Below are positions 33,034-41,970 of a stretch of DNA of 64,000 bases, piece by piece. Position 1 is the first letter of the stretch; each line of letters opens with the position of its first letter. The notes under the pieces are model-generated. The model searched no databases. It was not told the origin of the DNA and saw only the letters and a list, made by a program, of their open reading frames with translations. The stretch covers positions 124,001 through 188,000 of the forward strand of contig NZ_BCWN01000002.1 in the NCBI RefSeq assembly GCF_001592225.1, read 5' to 3'. This DNA comes from Castellaniella caeni NBRC 101664 (lineage in GTDB: Bacteria; Pseudomonadota; Gammaproteobacteria; Burkholderiales; Burkholderiaceae_B). Both the position numbers and the translations under genes were made by a program.

Positions 33034-34275
33034 TTACTTGCCTGGCGCCACGGTCGGCTTCACCTCTGTCAGCTTGTACATATCCGCGGCAGGTTCAGCT
33101 TTACATTTATCGCAATTCAATCCGGGCATGTTCGGCGCCTTGCCGAGCAAAGGTTCCGGCAAGGGCTGAATCGTCTTCCCAGGAACCGGTTTTCCAGTCA
33201 AGACCGCTTGCACATTGATTTCAGGCAGGAAGGTGCTATCCAGCGACGCATCAATAAAGCCATTGGGCACCACGCCTTCCGGCAAGGTATTGCAGCCATC
33301 GACGAAATCACCGCCCTTGCACATCTTCAACTCGTCCTGATTTGCCCACGGCAACGGGTACTGGTAGTTACCAGGTGCCAATTTGGTTTTCCCAGTCAGG
33401 ATCTGCATCATCAATTTGAACGTATAACCGGACTGCGCAGGTGCCGAATAGGAAGTCGCACCTTTCAGCCCCTTCTTGACGAGATCTGGATTCAAGAGCG
33501 CCAACCGGAACCCGTTCGTTGTCCCGCCAACGAGCGGGACGATGCGCTTGGCATCGATCATGGCCTGCAACGCGCCAAACTCGCCATCCTCGGACCATAT
33601 GCCGTCCACGTCGGGGTGGGCTGCCAATGCGGCTGCCGTTTCCTTCTGATTGACCGCGTTATCCCAGCGCCCGTAATAGGTATCGACCACCTTGATTCCG
33701 GGATACTGATCGAAAATGTATTTGGCACCACGGTAATGCCGTTCATCGACCGAATTTCCGGGAACACCGCGAGCCATGAAAATCTTTCCCTTGCCGTCAA
33801 GCACATTCACCAGATACTGGGCCGTATTCTCTCCAGGCCCTGAAGTGATGTAGCTGATGTTGTACGCACATGGTTCCGTGACGGTCCCGTCGTACATGAA
33901 GAACTTCACGCCCTGCTTGCACCCCTGCCTGATCACACGATTGAGCGCGGTTGGCCCGATGGGCCAGCTGATGATGGCATCGGCCCCCGCTTGAATCATG
34001 CTCTCATAGGCGGAGATTTGTGCCTGCGGATCGACTCCCGAGATGACTTCTTTCAGTTCGACCGTCTTGTCGTAGGGGGGTGTTGCCGCCAGCGCCTTGA
34101 CAATGTTCGCAGCCTCATCCTGCCAATTATTTCCAGAATAGGACAAACTCAGATATATCAGATATTTACCGTCGGCAGTTTTTGCCGTAGCCGTCGAGGG
34201 AAGCGCGGAGATCACGGCGGCGGAACCCAGAACGGCGCCTCCTAAAACAGCTTTTAAAAGTTTCCTTGACATCAT
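33034..34275 (-). CDS. Ribose-type ABC transporter substrate-binding protein
   Basis: The product is 413 aa with a signal peptide (MMSRKLLKAVLGGAVLG ... ATAKTA). The mature part is a type I periplasmic binding protein (LIYLSLSYSGNNWQDE, IISWPIGPTALNRVI, DGIWSEDGEFGALQAM). It carries a C-terminal extension with a Cys pair (LNCDKCKAEP) not usual in RbsB, and about 80 residues longer than typical. It captures the operon's substrate in the periplasm. AAGGAG precedes ATG 34275. Confidence 0.9.
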   Translation of the reverse strand: MMSRKLLKAVLGGAVLGSAAVISALPSTATAKTADGKYLIYLSLSYSGNNWQDEAANIVKALAATPPYDKTVELKEVISGVDPQAQISAYESMIQAGADAIISWPIGPTALNRVIRQGCKQGVKFFMYDGTVTEPCAYNISYITSGPGENTAQYLVNVLDGKGKIFMARGVPGNSVDERHYRGAKYIFDQYPGIKVVDTYYGRWDNAVNQKETAAALAAHPDVDGIWSEDGEFGALQAMIDAKRIVPLVGGTTNGFRLALLNPDLVKKGLKGATSYSAPAQSGYTFKLMMQILTGKTKLAPGNYQYPLPWANQDELKMCKGGDFVDGCNTLPEGVVPNGFIDASLDSTFLPEINVQAVLTGKPVPGKTIQPLPEPLLGKAPNMPGLNCDKCKAEPAADMYKLTEVKPTVAPGK

Positions 34276-34324
34276 GATAAGTCTCCTTGGCAAGATAGCC
34301 TCAGTGTGTAGTGTCAACTGCTTA

Positions 34325-35383
34325 TTACTTCGCATTCCTCCTGTGATGAGAGCGCATCGTCAAGAGCAGTAACGCGGCCAGAATAATTACCCCGTTCAAT
34401 ATGGTGCGTGCCGCAATGCCTCCATTGATGGCCTGCACAGTGGTTCCAATGAGCGTCAGAAGAACGGCGGCAATGATGGTGGACAGCGCGTGTCCCGTGC
34501 CCCCCAGGATGGAAGCTCCCCCGATCACTACAGCGGCAATGGCAGGCAGCAAATAAGAGCTGCCCATGTCGAGAGCGGCACCGTTGGAATAGGCCGTCAA
34601 ACACAAGCCGGCGAGACCGTAACAGATGGCGGCAATGACATAAGGAAGCACGCGTCCGGTGAAAACCGGCACGCCGGCAAGGTGTGCAGCACGGTCACTA
34701 TTGCCAACGGCATACCAATAGCGGCCCATCTTTGAATACTGCTGCAGCCACCATCCAACCATGGCGAATGCCACAAGCGCGAGTACGGCCACGTGCATGC
34801 CGAAATACGGCACGCGTGCTTTCATGATCCAGACGAATATTTCTGGCGCGTGGTTCCCAGGAGTACCTTTCGTCACGCCCAAAATCACACCGCTCAATAT
34901 CAAGCCAACAGCGAGGGTCATGATAAACGCCGGTATTCTCGCGATTGCGACGCCGATACCCGAGCACAAGCCAACCAGCCCGCAGACAAGCAAAACCAGG
35001 ATCAAGGCCATCCAATCCGGGACATTCATCGAAAGCAGCTGCGCGCCCAGCACGCCTCCCAATGTAATAACGCTGGCAACCGACAGATCCAGTCCGCCAG
35101 TCAGCACCACCAACCCTTCCCCATAAGCTGCCAGCACGGCAAAGATGCTGATAGTGATGACCGTATCGAGCTGGCTCCACGTGCCAAGGCCGGGCGCCAC
35201 GAAGCGGGATGCGAGGCTCACCACGGCACAGGCAACCAGCAACAACACGGTGCTGTTTACCCATTTGAACTTCCCTTCGCCGCCGGATCTCGTGTCAGGC
35301 TGGACAGACACATGGGGGGAGATATCGAAAGCGTCAGTGGCCACACCAGAAACAGGCCGTTCTTTGGCTGCAGTTGATGGCAT
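34325..35383 (-). CDS. Ribose-type ABC transporter permease (second copy)
   Basis: The product is 352 aa of the BPD_transp_2/RbsC family with about ten TM helices. The typical GGLDLSVASVITLGGVLGA and GGTGHALSTIIAAVLL segments are present. A hydrophilic N-terminal stretch of about 45 residues precedes the first helix. It differs strongly from the permease encoded just upstream, so the transporter is probably a heterodimer. GGAGG precedes ATG 35383, which lies 2 bp after the previous stop. Confidence 0.9.
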   Translation of the reverse strand: MPSTAAKERPVSGVATDAFDISPHVSVQPDTRSGGEGKFKWVNSTVLLLVACAVVSLASRFVAPGLGTWSQLDTVITISIFAVLAAYGEGLVVLTGGLDLSVASVITLGGVLGAQLLSMNVPDWMALILVLLVCGLVGLCSGIGVAIARIPAFIMTLAVGLILSGVILGVTKGTPGNHAPEIFVWIMKARVPYFGMHVAVLALVAFAMVGWWLQQYSKMGRYWYAVGNSDRAAHLAGVPVFTGRVLPYVIAAICYGLAGLCLTAYSNGAALDMGSSYLLPAIAAVVIGGASILGGTGHALSTIIAAVLLTLIGTTVQAINGGIAARTILNGVIILAALLLLTMRSHHRRNAK

Positions 35384-35385
35384 GC

Positions 35386-36402
35386 TCACTCCTCCTTTTT
35401 CCTTCTTCCCATCATGGAATTGACCGCGACGACTACAATGATCACCACACCCTGGACGATTGCCGTATAAAAGGAAGATATTCCAATGACAAACAAGACT
35501 TTGATGAGGACCACAAGAATTGCCGCCCCAACCATGGCGCTGAAGATGCTTCCGGTGCCACCGAAAAGAGACACACCGCCAAGAACGACCGCAGCGAAAC
35601 TCATCAACAGCAAGGGGTCACCGGCAATTGGGCTGCCCGTTCCAGTCTGCGCACTGAGCATGATTCCGGCAAACGAGTAAAAGACGCCTGCCACGATATA
35701 GGCATATATTCTCGTCCGACGCACATTGATGCCAGAGAGCTGCGCCGCACGTTCGTCAGCCCCGATTGCGTATAGATTTATCCCAAAAGCAGAGCGCCGA
35801 AGTCGAACCCAGCCGCACCAGACAAGCAGCAGCACCAGCAATGCCTGGGGAAACATGAAGATATTCCCGGTCAGATTGTCCACTACCCAGTCATTCACGC
35901 TGCCACCCGGTGCTTCCAGAATGGAAAAGGCAATTCCACCCAGGATGATCATGACAGCTAACGTCGCCGCCAGAGATTGCAGTTTGAGGTAGGTAACCAG
36001 CACCCCATTGATGTAGCCGACTGCGGCGCCCACCGCCATGGAAACCACGAGAAGAAGTAAAGCGCCGGAGATTCCATCAAAAGGCAGAGTCACTGCGATC
36101 ACGTTGACGATAGAGATCACGCCAGCCAAAGAAAGATCGAACCCCCGGTTGATGACCACCACCGCCTCGCCAGCCGCCGCCAGTGCAAGCGGCGCAATCG
36201 CGGCCATCAACCCCGCAATCGGCCATACGCCGAACGCCTTGGGCTGCAGCCACCAATAAACAGCCAGAAGGACGACCAATATGGCCGTCACCAGATACGT
36301 GTCCTGAATCCCACGTGGCAAGCGTGATTTCATTGGATTTTTCCTCGTGGTGAGGAGCGATGGCGGATTGAAACCGCCCGCGGGCATATTTTCGGCGATC
36401 AT
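35386..36402 (-). CDS. Ribose-type ABC transporter permease (first copy)
   Basis: The product is 338 aa of the RbsC family, with about eight to ten TM helices and the motif NRGFDLSLAGVISIVNVIAV. Its start overlaps the ATPase stop (ATGA), indicating coupling. A second possible start at 36333 (MKSRLPRG) has GAGGA upstream and would give a more usual N terminus. It pairs with the downstream permease. Confidence 0.9.
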   Translation of the reverse strand: MIAENMPAGGFNPPSLLTTRKNPMKSRLPRGIQDTYLVTAILVVLLAVYWWLQPKAFGVWPIAGLMAAIAPLALAAAGEAVVVINRGFDLSLAGVISIVNVIAVTLPFDGISGALLLLVVSMAVGAAVGYINGVLVTYLKLQSLAATLAVMIILGGIAFSILEAPGGSVNDWVVDNLTGNIFMFPQALLVLLLVWCGWVRLRRSAFGINLYAIGADERAAQLSGINVRRTRIYAYIVAGVFYSFAGIMLSAQTGTGSPIAGDPLLLMSFAAVVLGGVSLFGGTGSIFSAMVGAAILVVLIKVLFVIGISSFYTAIVQGVVIIVVVAVNSMMGRRKKEE

Positions 36403-37916
36403 AATCCACTCATCGCGCGTACGAGCAAATGCTCATGTATTTCACCTCGAACGAATTCCGCGCTGTTTGTTCCTTGATACAGAACCAGACAGCGATCCGT
36501 CAAAGCGGAAAGCTCGCTCAATTCCGAGGAATAAAGCAGCACGGCGCCACCACCGGCAACGAACTTCCTGATTGCCTTGTACAGAATCTCCTTGGTGCCG
36601 ACATCCACGCCCCGTGTGGGATCAAACAAAAGCAACGTGCGTGCCTTGGTAGCGAACACCCTGGCAAGCAGTGCCTTCTGCTGGTTTCCTCCCGAAAGGA
36701 CTGAAATGGGCATCCGAAGATAACGTGGCTGCATGTCCACATCGGCGCTATAAGCCCCCGAAGCGGCCACCTCGGAAGCCAATGTGACAAAAGGCTGCCT
36801 GAGAAACCGGAAAATCATCGACAGCGTGACATTGCTGGCTGTGGACATGGAGGGGAATATGCCTTCAACCTTGCGCTCTTCAGGCAGATAGGCCACACCA
36901 CTTCCTGTGCGCAGCGCGGCAAGTGGCGAGTGCGGCCGGAATGGGCGCCCATCCAACGTGAGTTGACCGGACTGAATCCGGGCTTCTCCGCATATCAAAT
37001 GAAACAGATCACGTTGCCCCTGGCCATCAAGCGCGGCAACACCCAGGATTTCTCCTGCGCGAAGCTCGAAACTGACTTCTTTCACTCGGCCGCCACACAC
37101 CCTTTCAGCACCCAGCCGAACTTGCCCGGCCATAGCACTCAAAGTTGATGGCTCTGTCTGGCGAGCGGATGCACGCCCCGCCATGAGGGCAAATATGTCG
37201 CCATCAGAGGCATTCTCCAGAGCCACATCAGAGATATAACGACCATTTCTGAAAATGGTGGCACGATCACAGATTTCCCGGATTTCATGAAGCCGGTGCG
37301 AAATATATAGCACTGACGTGCCATTCTCTGTCGCCCGCTGCAGCTGGGTAAACAGCCAATCGGTATCCGGCAATGCCGCGGTTGGTTCATCAAGGATGAT
37401 GAGCTTCCGGCCCCGCAGCAAGGCCTTCAGTATTTCAAGCCGTTGCCGCTCAGCCAGCGACAACTGCCCCGTTGTCGCTTTCGGATTGATATGTTGTAAG
37501 CCGTATTCGGCCAGCCACTGAGCAGCGGTGGTATTGATATTCGTTTTATCCACACCACTGAGCCACGTCGTGGGCAGCGTGGGCAACAAAAGGTTTTCAG
37601 CAACCGTGAGGTTGGGAAGAATGCTCAATTCCTGGAAAGCCGTCGCAATGGCATTCGCCTGTGCATCTCTGATCGTTTTGGGGTGATAAGAAACGCCATC
37701 CAGAAGCATCGTCCCTGCATCGGGCGATTCGATACCGCTGAGTATTCGAACCAACGTGGACTTTCCTGCGCCGTTCTCGCCCAGAAGTGCATGCACCTCA
37801 CCCGCCAGCAATTCAATATTGGCTTCAGCAAGCGCTGTGGTCGCACCGTAAGACTTGCGAACCCCATGCACAACCATGCGTGGTGTCGGCAGTTTGGTAG
37901 TGTCAAGATCTGTCAT
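36399..37916 (-). CDS. Ribose-type ABC transporter dual ATPase
   Basis: The product is 505 aa of the RbsA/MglA type with two nucleotide-binding domains. The first has Walker A GENGAGKST, a signature-like QLSLAERQ and Walker B LIILDEPTAA. The second has a degenerate Walker A (ALDGQGQRD), signature LSGGNQQK and LLLFDPTRGVD. Such asymmetry is usual in this family. It is the first gene of the operon. ATG 37916 is chosen; a GTG at 37925 is an alternative. Confidence 0.92.
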   Translation of the reverse strand: MTDLDTTKLPTPRMVVHGVRKSYGATTALAEANIELLAGEVHALLGENGAGKSTLVRILSGIESPDAGTMLLDGVSYHPKTIRDAQANAIATAFQELSILPNLTVAENLLLPTLPTTWLSGVDKTNINTTAAQWLAEYGLQHINPKATTGQLSLAERQRLEILKALLRGRKLIILDEPTAALPDTDWLFTQLQRATENGTSVLYISHRLHEIREICDRATIFRNGRYISDVALENASDGDIFALMAGRASARQTEPSTLSAMAGQVRLGAERVCGGRVKEVSFELRAGEILGVAALDGQGQRDLFHLICGEARIQSGQLTLDGRPFRPHSPLAALRTGSGVAYLPEERKVEGIFPSMSTASNVTLSMIFRFLRQPFVTLASEVAASGAYSADVDMQPRYLRMPISVLSGGNQQKALLARVFATKARTLLLFDPTRGVDVGTKEILYKAIRKFVAGGGAVLLYSSELSELSALTDRCLVLYQGTNSAEFVRGEIHEHLLVRAMSGL

Positions 37917-37984
37917 CGCAATCACGGAACCCTAAAGAGTACGGAAGCATCTACCCGCCTTGATGAGTACTACTTTAGTCAGCT

Positions 37985-38000
37985 TTGCAAGCGCTTGCAA
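37985..38000. promoter_or_regulatory. LacI-family operator upstream of the catabolic operon
   Basis: TTGCAAGCGCTTGCAA is a perfect 16-bp palindrome with the central CG and AAGCGCTT core typical of LacI/GalR-type sites. It lies 69 bp upstream of the first operon gene. The remainder of 37917-38320 shows no gene. Confidence 0.8.
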
Positions 38001-38320
38001 TATCGATCACACTATGGAAAACCCTTAAAAAGATCCCAGAAATTTGACTTTAGTTCAGTCTGACGCACTGATCTGTTGGCGTACTGTCTGATTAATTTTT
38101 ATTTATAAAGCGCCCCGACATGAGACGATCAGCGCCAATCTCAACCGAATACCCGCCATGAACCCTGGATCTGCACGCGATACTGGTGGATCGCCCTGCG
38201 CACAAGCCGAGGGCCGGAACACAGCAATCCGGTAGTTCAGCCAGTCGATGTGGATATCTGCCAAAGTGTGGCACCCCAGCGGCCTTGAGTACGCACGTCC
38301 AGCCCACGCCGGGCGCACAT

Positions 38321-38348
38321 AAAAAAAGGCCCCACACGCGGTGGAGCC
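38321..38348 (-). terminator. Rho-independent terminator of the Liv-type operon
   Basis: On the minus strand an 8-bp stem (GGCTCCAC / GTGGGGCC with one G-T pair), a 5-nt loop and seven T residues follow the livF stop by 26 bp. Confidence 0.88.
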
Positions 38349-38374
38349 CCAAACGCCCTGACGGACTGCAGCGA

Positions 38375-39079
38375 CTACGCCTTGACCCCGAGATAACGCT
38401 CGATGATCTCGCCGTTTTCGTGCAAGTCCTGGGGCGTACCCTCGTACACCACATGGCCGTTGTTGACGATGTAGGCGCGGTCGGCCAGCGACAGGGCCGC
38501 GCGTACGTTCTGTTCGACGATGACGATGGTCTGCCCGGCATCGGCCAGCTGGCGGCAGACCGTCATCAGGTCGCGCACGATGATGGGCGCCAGGCCCTCG
38601 AAAGGTTCGTCGAGCAGGATGATGTCGGCGTTGCGGATCATCGCCCGGGCGATGGCCAGCATTTGCTGTTCGCCCCCCGACAGCTGCTTGCCGCGGTTGC
38701 GCTTGCGCTCGGCCAGGCGCGGGAAGGTCGTGTAGATTTCGTCGAGCGTGCGCGGCTTCTCGGCGGTCATGGCGGCCAGCTGCAGGTTTTCCTGCACCGA
38801 AATGGAACCAAACACGCGCCGCTCTTCGGGCACCAGCTGGATGCCCAGCGCCGCCCGCCCGTACGGCGGCAGCTGCTGGATTTCCACCCCCCGGTGACGG
38901 ATGGTGCCCGACTTCACCTCGACCATCCCCATGAGCGACTTGAGCGTCGTGCTCTTGCCCGCGCCGTTGCGCCCCAGCAGGGCCACCACTTCGTGCTCTT
39001 CGATGTGCATGGACACGTCGAAGAGGATGTGGGAATCTCCGTAATAGCTGTTGATCTTGTCGACTTCAAGCAGACTCAT
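38375..39079 (-). CDS. livF: Branched-chain amino acid-type ABC transporter ATPase LivF
   Basis: The product is 234 aa with Walker A GRNGAGKST, signature LSGGEQQML and Walker B DIILLDEPFEGLAP. It pairs with the LivG part of the upstream fusion protein. ATG 39079 has GGGAGGG upstream and overlaps the preceding gene's end by 14 nt, so a longer start is rejected. The substrate may be branched-chain or other amino acids, amides or urea. Confidence 0.9.
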   Translation of the reverse strand: MSLLEVDKINSYYGDSHILFDVSMHIEEHEVVALLGRNGAGKSTTLKSLMGMVEVKSGTIRHRGVEIQQLPPYGRAALGIQLVPEERRVFGSISVQENLQLAAMTAEKPRTLDEIYTTFPRLAERKRNRGKQLSGGEQQMLAIARAMIRNADIILLDEPFEGLAPIIVRDLMTVCRQLADAGQTIVIVEQNVRAALSLADRAYIVNNGHVVYEGTPQDLHENGEIIERYLGVKA

Positions 39080-40955
39080 CGTCCATCCCTCCCAGATAGG
39101 CTGTCTGAACCGCCGGGTCGTGCCGAATTTCATCGGGCGTGCCCTCGGTCAACTTGCGGCCCTCATACAGCACCGTGATGCGCTCGGCCAGTTCAAACAT
39201 GGCGTCCATGTCGTGTTCCACAATGACCATGCTGCGGCCCTGGCGGATGGACTTGAGCAGCGACACCACCAGCACCCGTTCTTCGGGCCCCAGGCCCGCC
39301 AGCGGCTCGTCAAAGAGCAGCACATTGGCTCCGGTGGCCAGCGCCAGGCCGATTTCGAGACGGCGCTTTTCACCGTAGGACATGTCCGACACCCGGGTAT
39401 CGGCATGCGCCGTGAGATCGACCATGGCGATGGCCGCGTTCACCTGCGCGTCGAGATGGTCGGAATGCAGCCCGCGCAGCATGTCGTTGCGATAGCGCCC
39501 CCGCATGCGCGCCAGCACCGGGATCATCACGTTCTGGCGCACGGTGAGGTGCTCGAAGAGCTGGTTGATCTGGTAGCTCTTGCTCATCCCCAGCTGGCAC
39601 ACCGAAGTAACGCCGATGCCGGTGATTTCCTGCCCGCGGAAGAACACCTTGCCCGAGGTGGTGGGCAGCTCGCCCGCCAGCATGGCGAAGAAAGTGGACT
39701 TGCCCGCCCCGTTGGGCCCGATGACGCCATGCAGCTCGCCCTCGCGCAGGGTGAAGTCGATGTCGGTGTTGGCTTTCAGGCCGCCGTAGTGCTTGCTGAC
39801 GCCGCGCGCCTCAAGCACCGGCGCACCCGGGCGGCTGGATTTGAGTGGCGCGACGATGTCCAGGCTCTTGGCCACCTGGCGGCTGACCCCATGATCGACA
39901 TCCGCGGGCAGGCCCTGGCGACGACGACGGAAGAAGTCAAGCAGCGCCCCGGCCACGCCATGGCGGAACACCGTCACCAGCACGACGAAGACAATGCCCA
40001 GGATGAGTTTCCAGTAGGGCCCCAGGCTGCCCACCTGCTGCAGGCCTTCGTACAGGTACAGCCAGATCGTGGCGCCCAGCAGCGGCCCGAGCAGCGTGCC
40101 GGCCCCGCCCATCACGGTCTGGATGACCAGCTGCGCCGAAGTGTCGAGTGCAAAGGCATCGGGCGGCATGTACGACTGGAACACCCCCAGCAGCCCCCCG
40201 GCCAGGCCGCCATAGGCGGCCGCCACGACGAACACCATGAGCTTGTAGGTCTGGATGGAGTGGCCCAGCGCCGTGGCCCGCTTGGGATTGCCCTGGATGG
40301 CCTTGAGCACGGCGCCAAAGGGCGAGCGCACGATGCGGCGGGCCACCAGATAGCCAAGGAAGAAGATGACCGCCACGAACCAGTACATGGGCCAGCCGCT
40401 GGAGATGTGCACGCTGAAAGCGCCCAGAGAAATCTCGGGTGGCGGCACCCCGGCGATGCCGTTTTCCCCCCCGGTGTACTGCTTGAACGAGGAGTTTTCG
40501 AGAAAGTAGAACATCTCGCCGAAGGCCAGCGTGCTCATGGCGAAGTAGATGCCCGTGCGCCGCAGGGTGAGATAGCCGATCACCAGCCCCGCCACCGCGG
40601 CCACCACCGTGCCGACGAGCAGCGCCACCAGCATGTTGGCGACGATGCCGTCGGTGAGCAGATAGGCCGTAACGAACCCGCCCGTGCCGTAGAACGCCGC
40701 CTGGCCGAAGGACAACAGGCCGGTATAGCCGAACAACAGGTCGAAGCCCAGGCCAAAAAGCCCCCAGATGAGAATGCGCGTGAGCAGGTCTGGGCTCATG
40801 CCGATGGCGGGCAGGACGAAGGGCGCGGCCAGCAGGCCCAAGCCCACCAGCATTTCCGGAAGCTGTCTGCGCATCATGCGACCTCCTTGGGCGGCAGTGC
40901 CGACCTGCGCGGCCGTGCGCGCCTCGTCCACTGTGCTTGTTTGAACCGAATTCAT
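39066..40955 (-). CDS. Fused Liv-type permease (LivM) and ATPase (LivG)
   Basis: The product is 629 aa. Residues about 30-345 are a LivM permease with about nine TM helices (FDLLFGYTGLLSFGQAAFYG). After a linker of about 35 residues, a complete LivG ATPase follows (Walker A GPNGAGKST, signature MSYGEKRRLEIG, Walker B LLFDEPLAGLGP). The fusion replaces the usual separate livM and livG. ATG 40955 overlaps the livH stop (ATGA). A start at 40877 with AAGGAGG would remove a 26-residue leader. Confidence 0.92.
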   Translation of the reverse strand: MNSVQTSTVDEARTAAQVGTAAQGGRMMRRQLPEMLVGLGLLAAPFVLPAIGMSPDLLTRILIWGLFGLGFDLLFGYTGLLSFGQAAFYGTGGFVTAYLLTDGIVANMLVALLVGTVVAAVAGLVIGYLTLRRTGIYFAMSTLAFGEMFYFLENSSFKQYTGGENGIAGVPPPEISLGAFSVHISSGWPMYWFVAVIFFLGYLVARRIVRSPFGAVLKAIQGNPKRATALGHSIQTYKLMVFVVAAAYGGLAGGLLGVFQSYMPPDAFALDTSAQLVIQTVMGGAGTLLGPLLGATIWLYLYEGLQQVGSLGPYWKLILGIVFVVLVTVFRHGVAGALLDFFRRRRQGLPADVDHGVSRQVAKSLDIVAPLKSSRPGAPVLEARGVSKHYGGLKANTDIDFTLREGELHGVIGPNGAGKSTFFAMLAGELPTTSGKVFFRGQEITGIGVTSVCQLGMSKSYQINQLFEHLTVRQNVMIPVLARMRGRYRNDMLRGLHSDHLDAQVNAAIAMVDLTAHADTRVSDMSYGEKRRLEIGLALATGANVLLFDEPLAGLGPEERVLVVSLLKSIRQGRSMVIVEHDMDAMFELAERITVLYEGRKLTEGTPDEIRHDPAVQTAYLGGMDDESA

Positions 40956-41827
40956 TCCCGTCCCTCCTGTCCCATGAGGCCCTGCGGGCGGAAGATGAGC
41001 ACCAGCGCCATGGCCACGAACAGCATGACGTCGGAATACTGCGGATTGACCATGGCGGTCAGGCTGAGGATTTCACCGGCAATGATGCCGCCCACGACTG
41101 CGCCGGGGAAAGAGCCCACTCCGCCGATCACCACCACCACGAAAGAATCGACCAGGTAGCGAAAACCCATGTCGGGCGTCAGCGCCACAATCGGAGAATT
41201 AATGACGCCGGCAAAACCCGCTGCCATGGCACCGATGCCGAACACCAGCAAAAAGGTACGCTTGACGTTGATTCCCAGTGCATTGACCATCTGAGCATCT
41301 TCAATCCCCGCACGCACGATGAGCCCCAGGCTGGTGCGATACAGCACGAAATACAGAAGGAGCAAGGTGGCCGCCGCAATGCCCAAGGTTTCGAGGCGAT
41401 ACAGCGGATAGATGAGTGAACCGATATGGGCAATGCCCATGCCCCAGCTGGGGGGCGTAACCGACAGGCTGACGCCGCCGTACAGGCCGCGCACGATTTC
41501 GACCAGCACGATGCTGATGCCGAAGGTGACCAGAATCTGGTCTTCGGGCGGGCGGCTGTAGTATTTGCGCATCAAGCCGCGTTCCATGACCAGGCCACAG
41601 GCCAGCGCCACCGCCGAGCCTCCGGCCACGGCCAGCACGAATGAATCGGTCAGGCTGTAGACCGTGTATCCCGCATAGCCCCCGACGACGAAGAGCGCGC
41701 CATGGGCAAAATTGATGACACCGAGCGTGCCGTAGATGATCGTCAGGCCGGTACTGATGAGCGCCAGCAACAGGCCGGTGGCCAGGCCGTTGAAGAGCTG
41801 CGATAAAAACAAAGACATGCTCGGCAT
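40952..41827 (-). CDS. livH: Branched-chain amino acid-type ABC permease LivH
   Basis: The product is 291 aa, with about eight TM helices and the family pattern GLTIIYGTLGVINFAHGALF near the N terminus. It forms the membrane channel with the LivM part of the next protein. AGGAGG lies 8 bp before ATG 41827. A strong inverted repeat separates it from the binding-protein gene upstream. Confidence 0.93.
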   Translation of the reverse strand: MPSMSLFLSQLFNGLATGLLLALISTGLTIIYGTLGVINFAHGALFVVGGYAGYTVYSLTDSFVLAVAGGSAVALACGLVMERGLMRKYYSRPPEDQILVTFGISIVLVEIVRGLYGGVSLSVTPPSWGMGIAHIGSLIYPLYRLETLGIAAATLLLLYFVLYRTSLGLIVRAGIEDAQMVNALGINVKRTFLLVFGIGAMAAGFAGVINSPIVALTPDMGFRYLVDSFVVVVIGGVGSFPGAVVGGIIAGEILSLTAMVNPQYSDVMLFVAMALVLIFRPQGLMGQEGRE

Positions 41828-41916
41828 CGAGTTGCCTCCTGTGAGTGTCCCTTGATCGTGGCCCTGGCCGCCCCCGCCCGCGAAGGCGAAGACGACCAGG
41901 GAGACCTCGTAGCGCC

Positions 41917-41962
41917 GGTGCGCCGTTCAGCCCGCCCCCGCGAGGCGGACGAGCGGCGCACC
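41917..41962. promoter_or_regulatory. Intercistronic nested hairpin between binding-protein and permease genes
   Basis: Outer arms GGTGCGCCG (41917-41925) and CGGCGCACC (41954-41962) are perfect reverse complements; an inner CCGCC/GGCGG stem fits between them. There is no T tract. Such structures often stabilise the upstream mRNA or partly attenuate, giving an excess of binding protein over permease. Confidence 0.6.
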
Positions 41963-41970
41963 GCGGGGAA

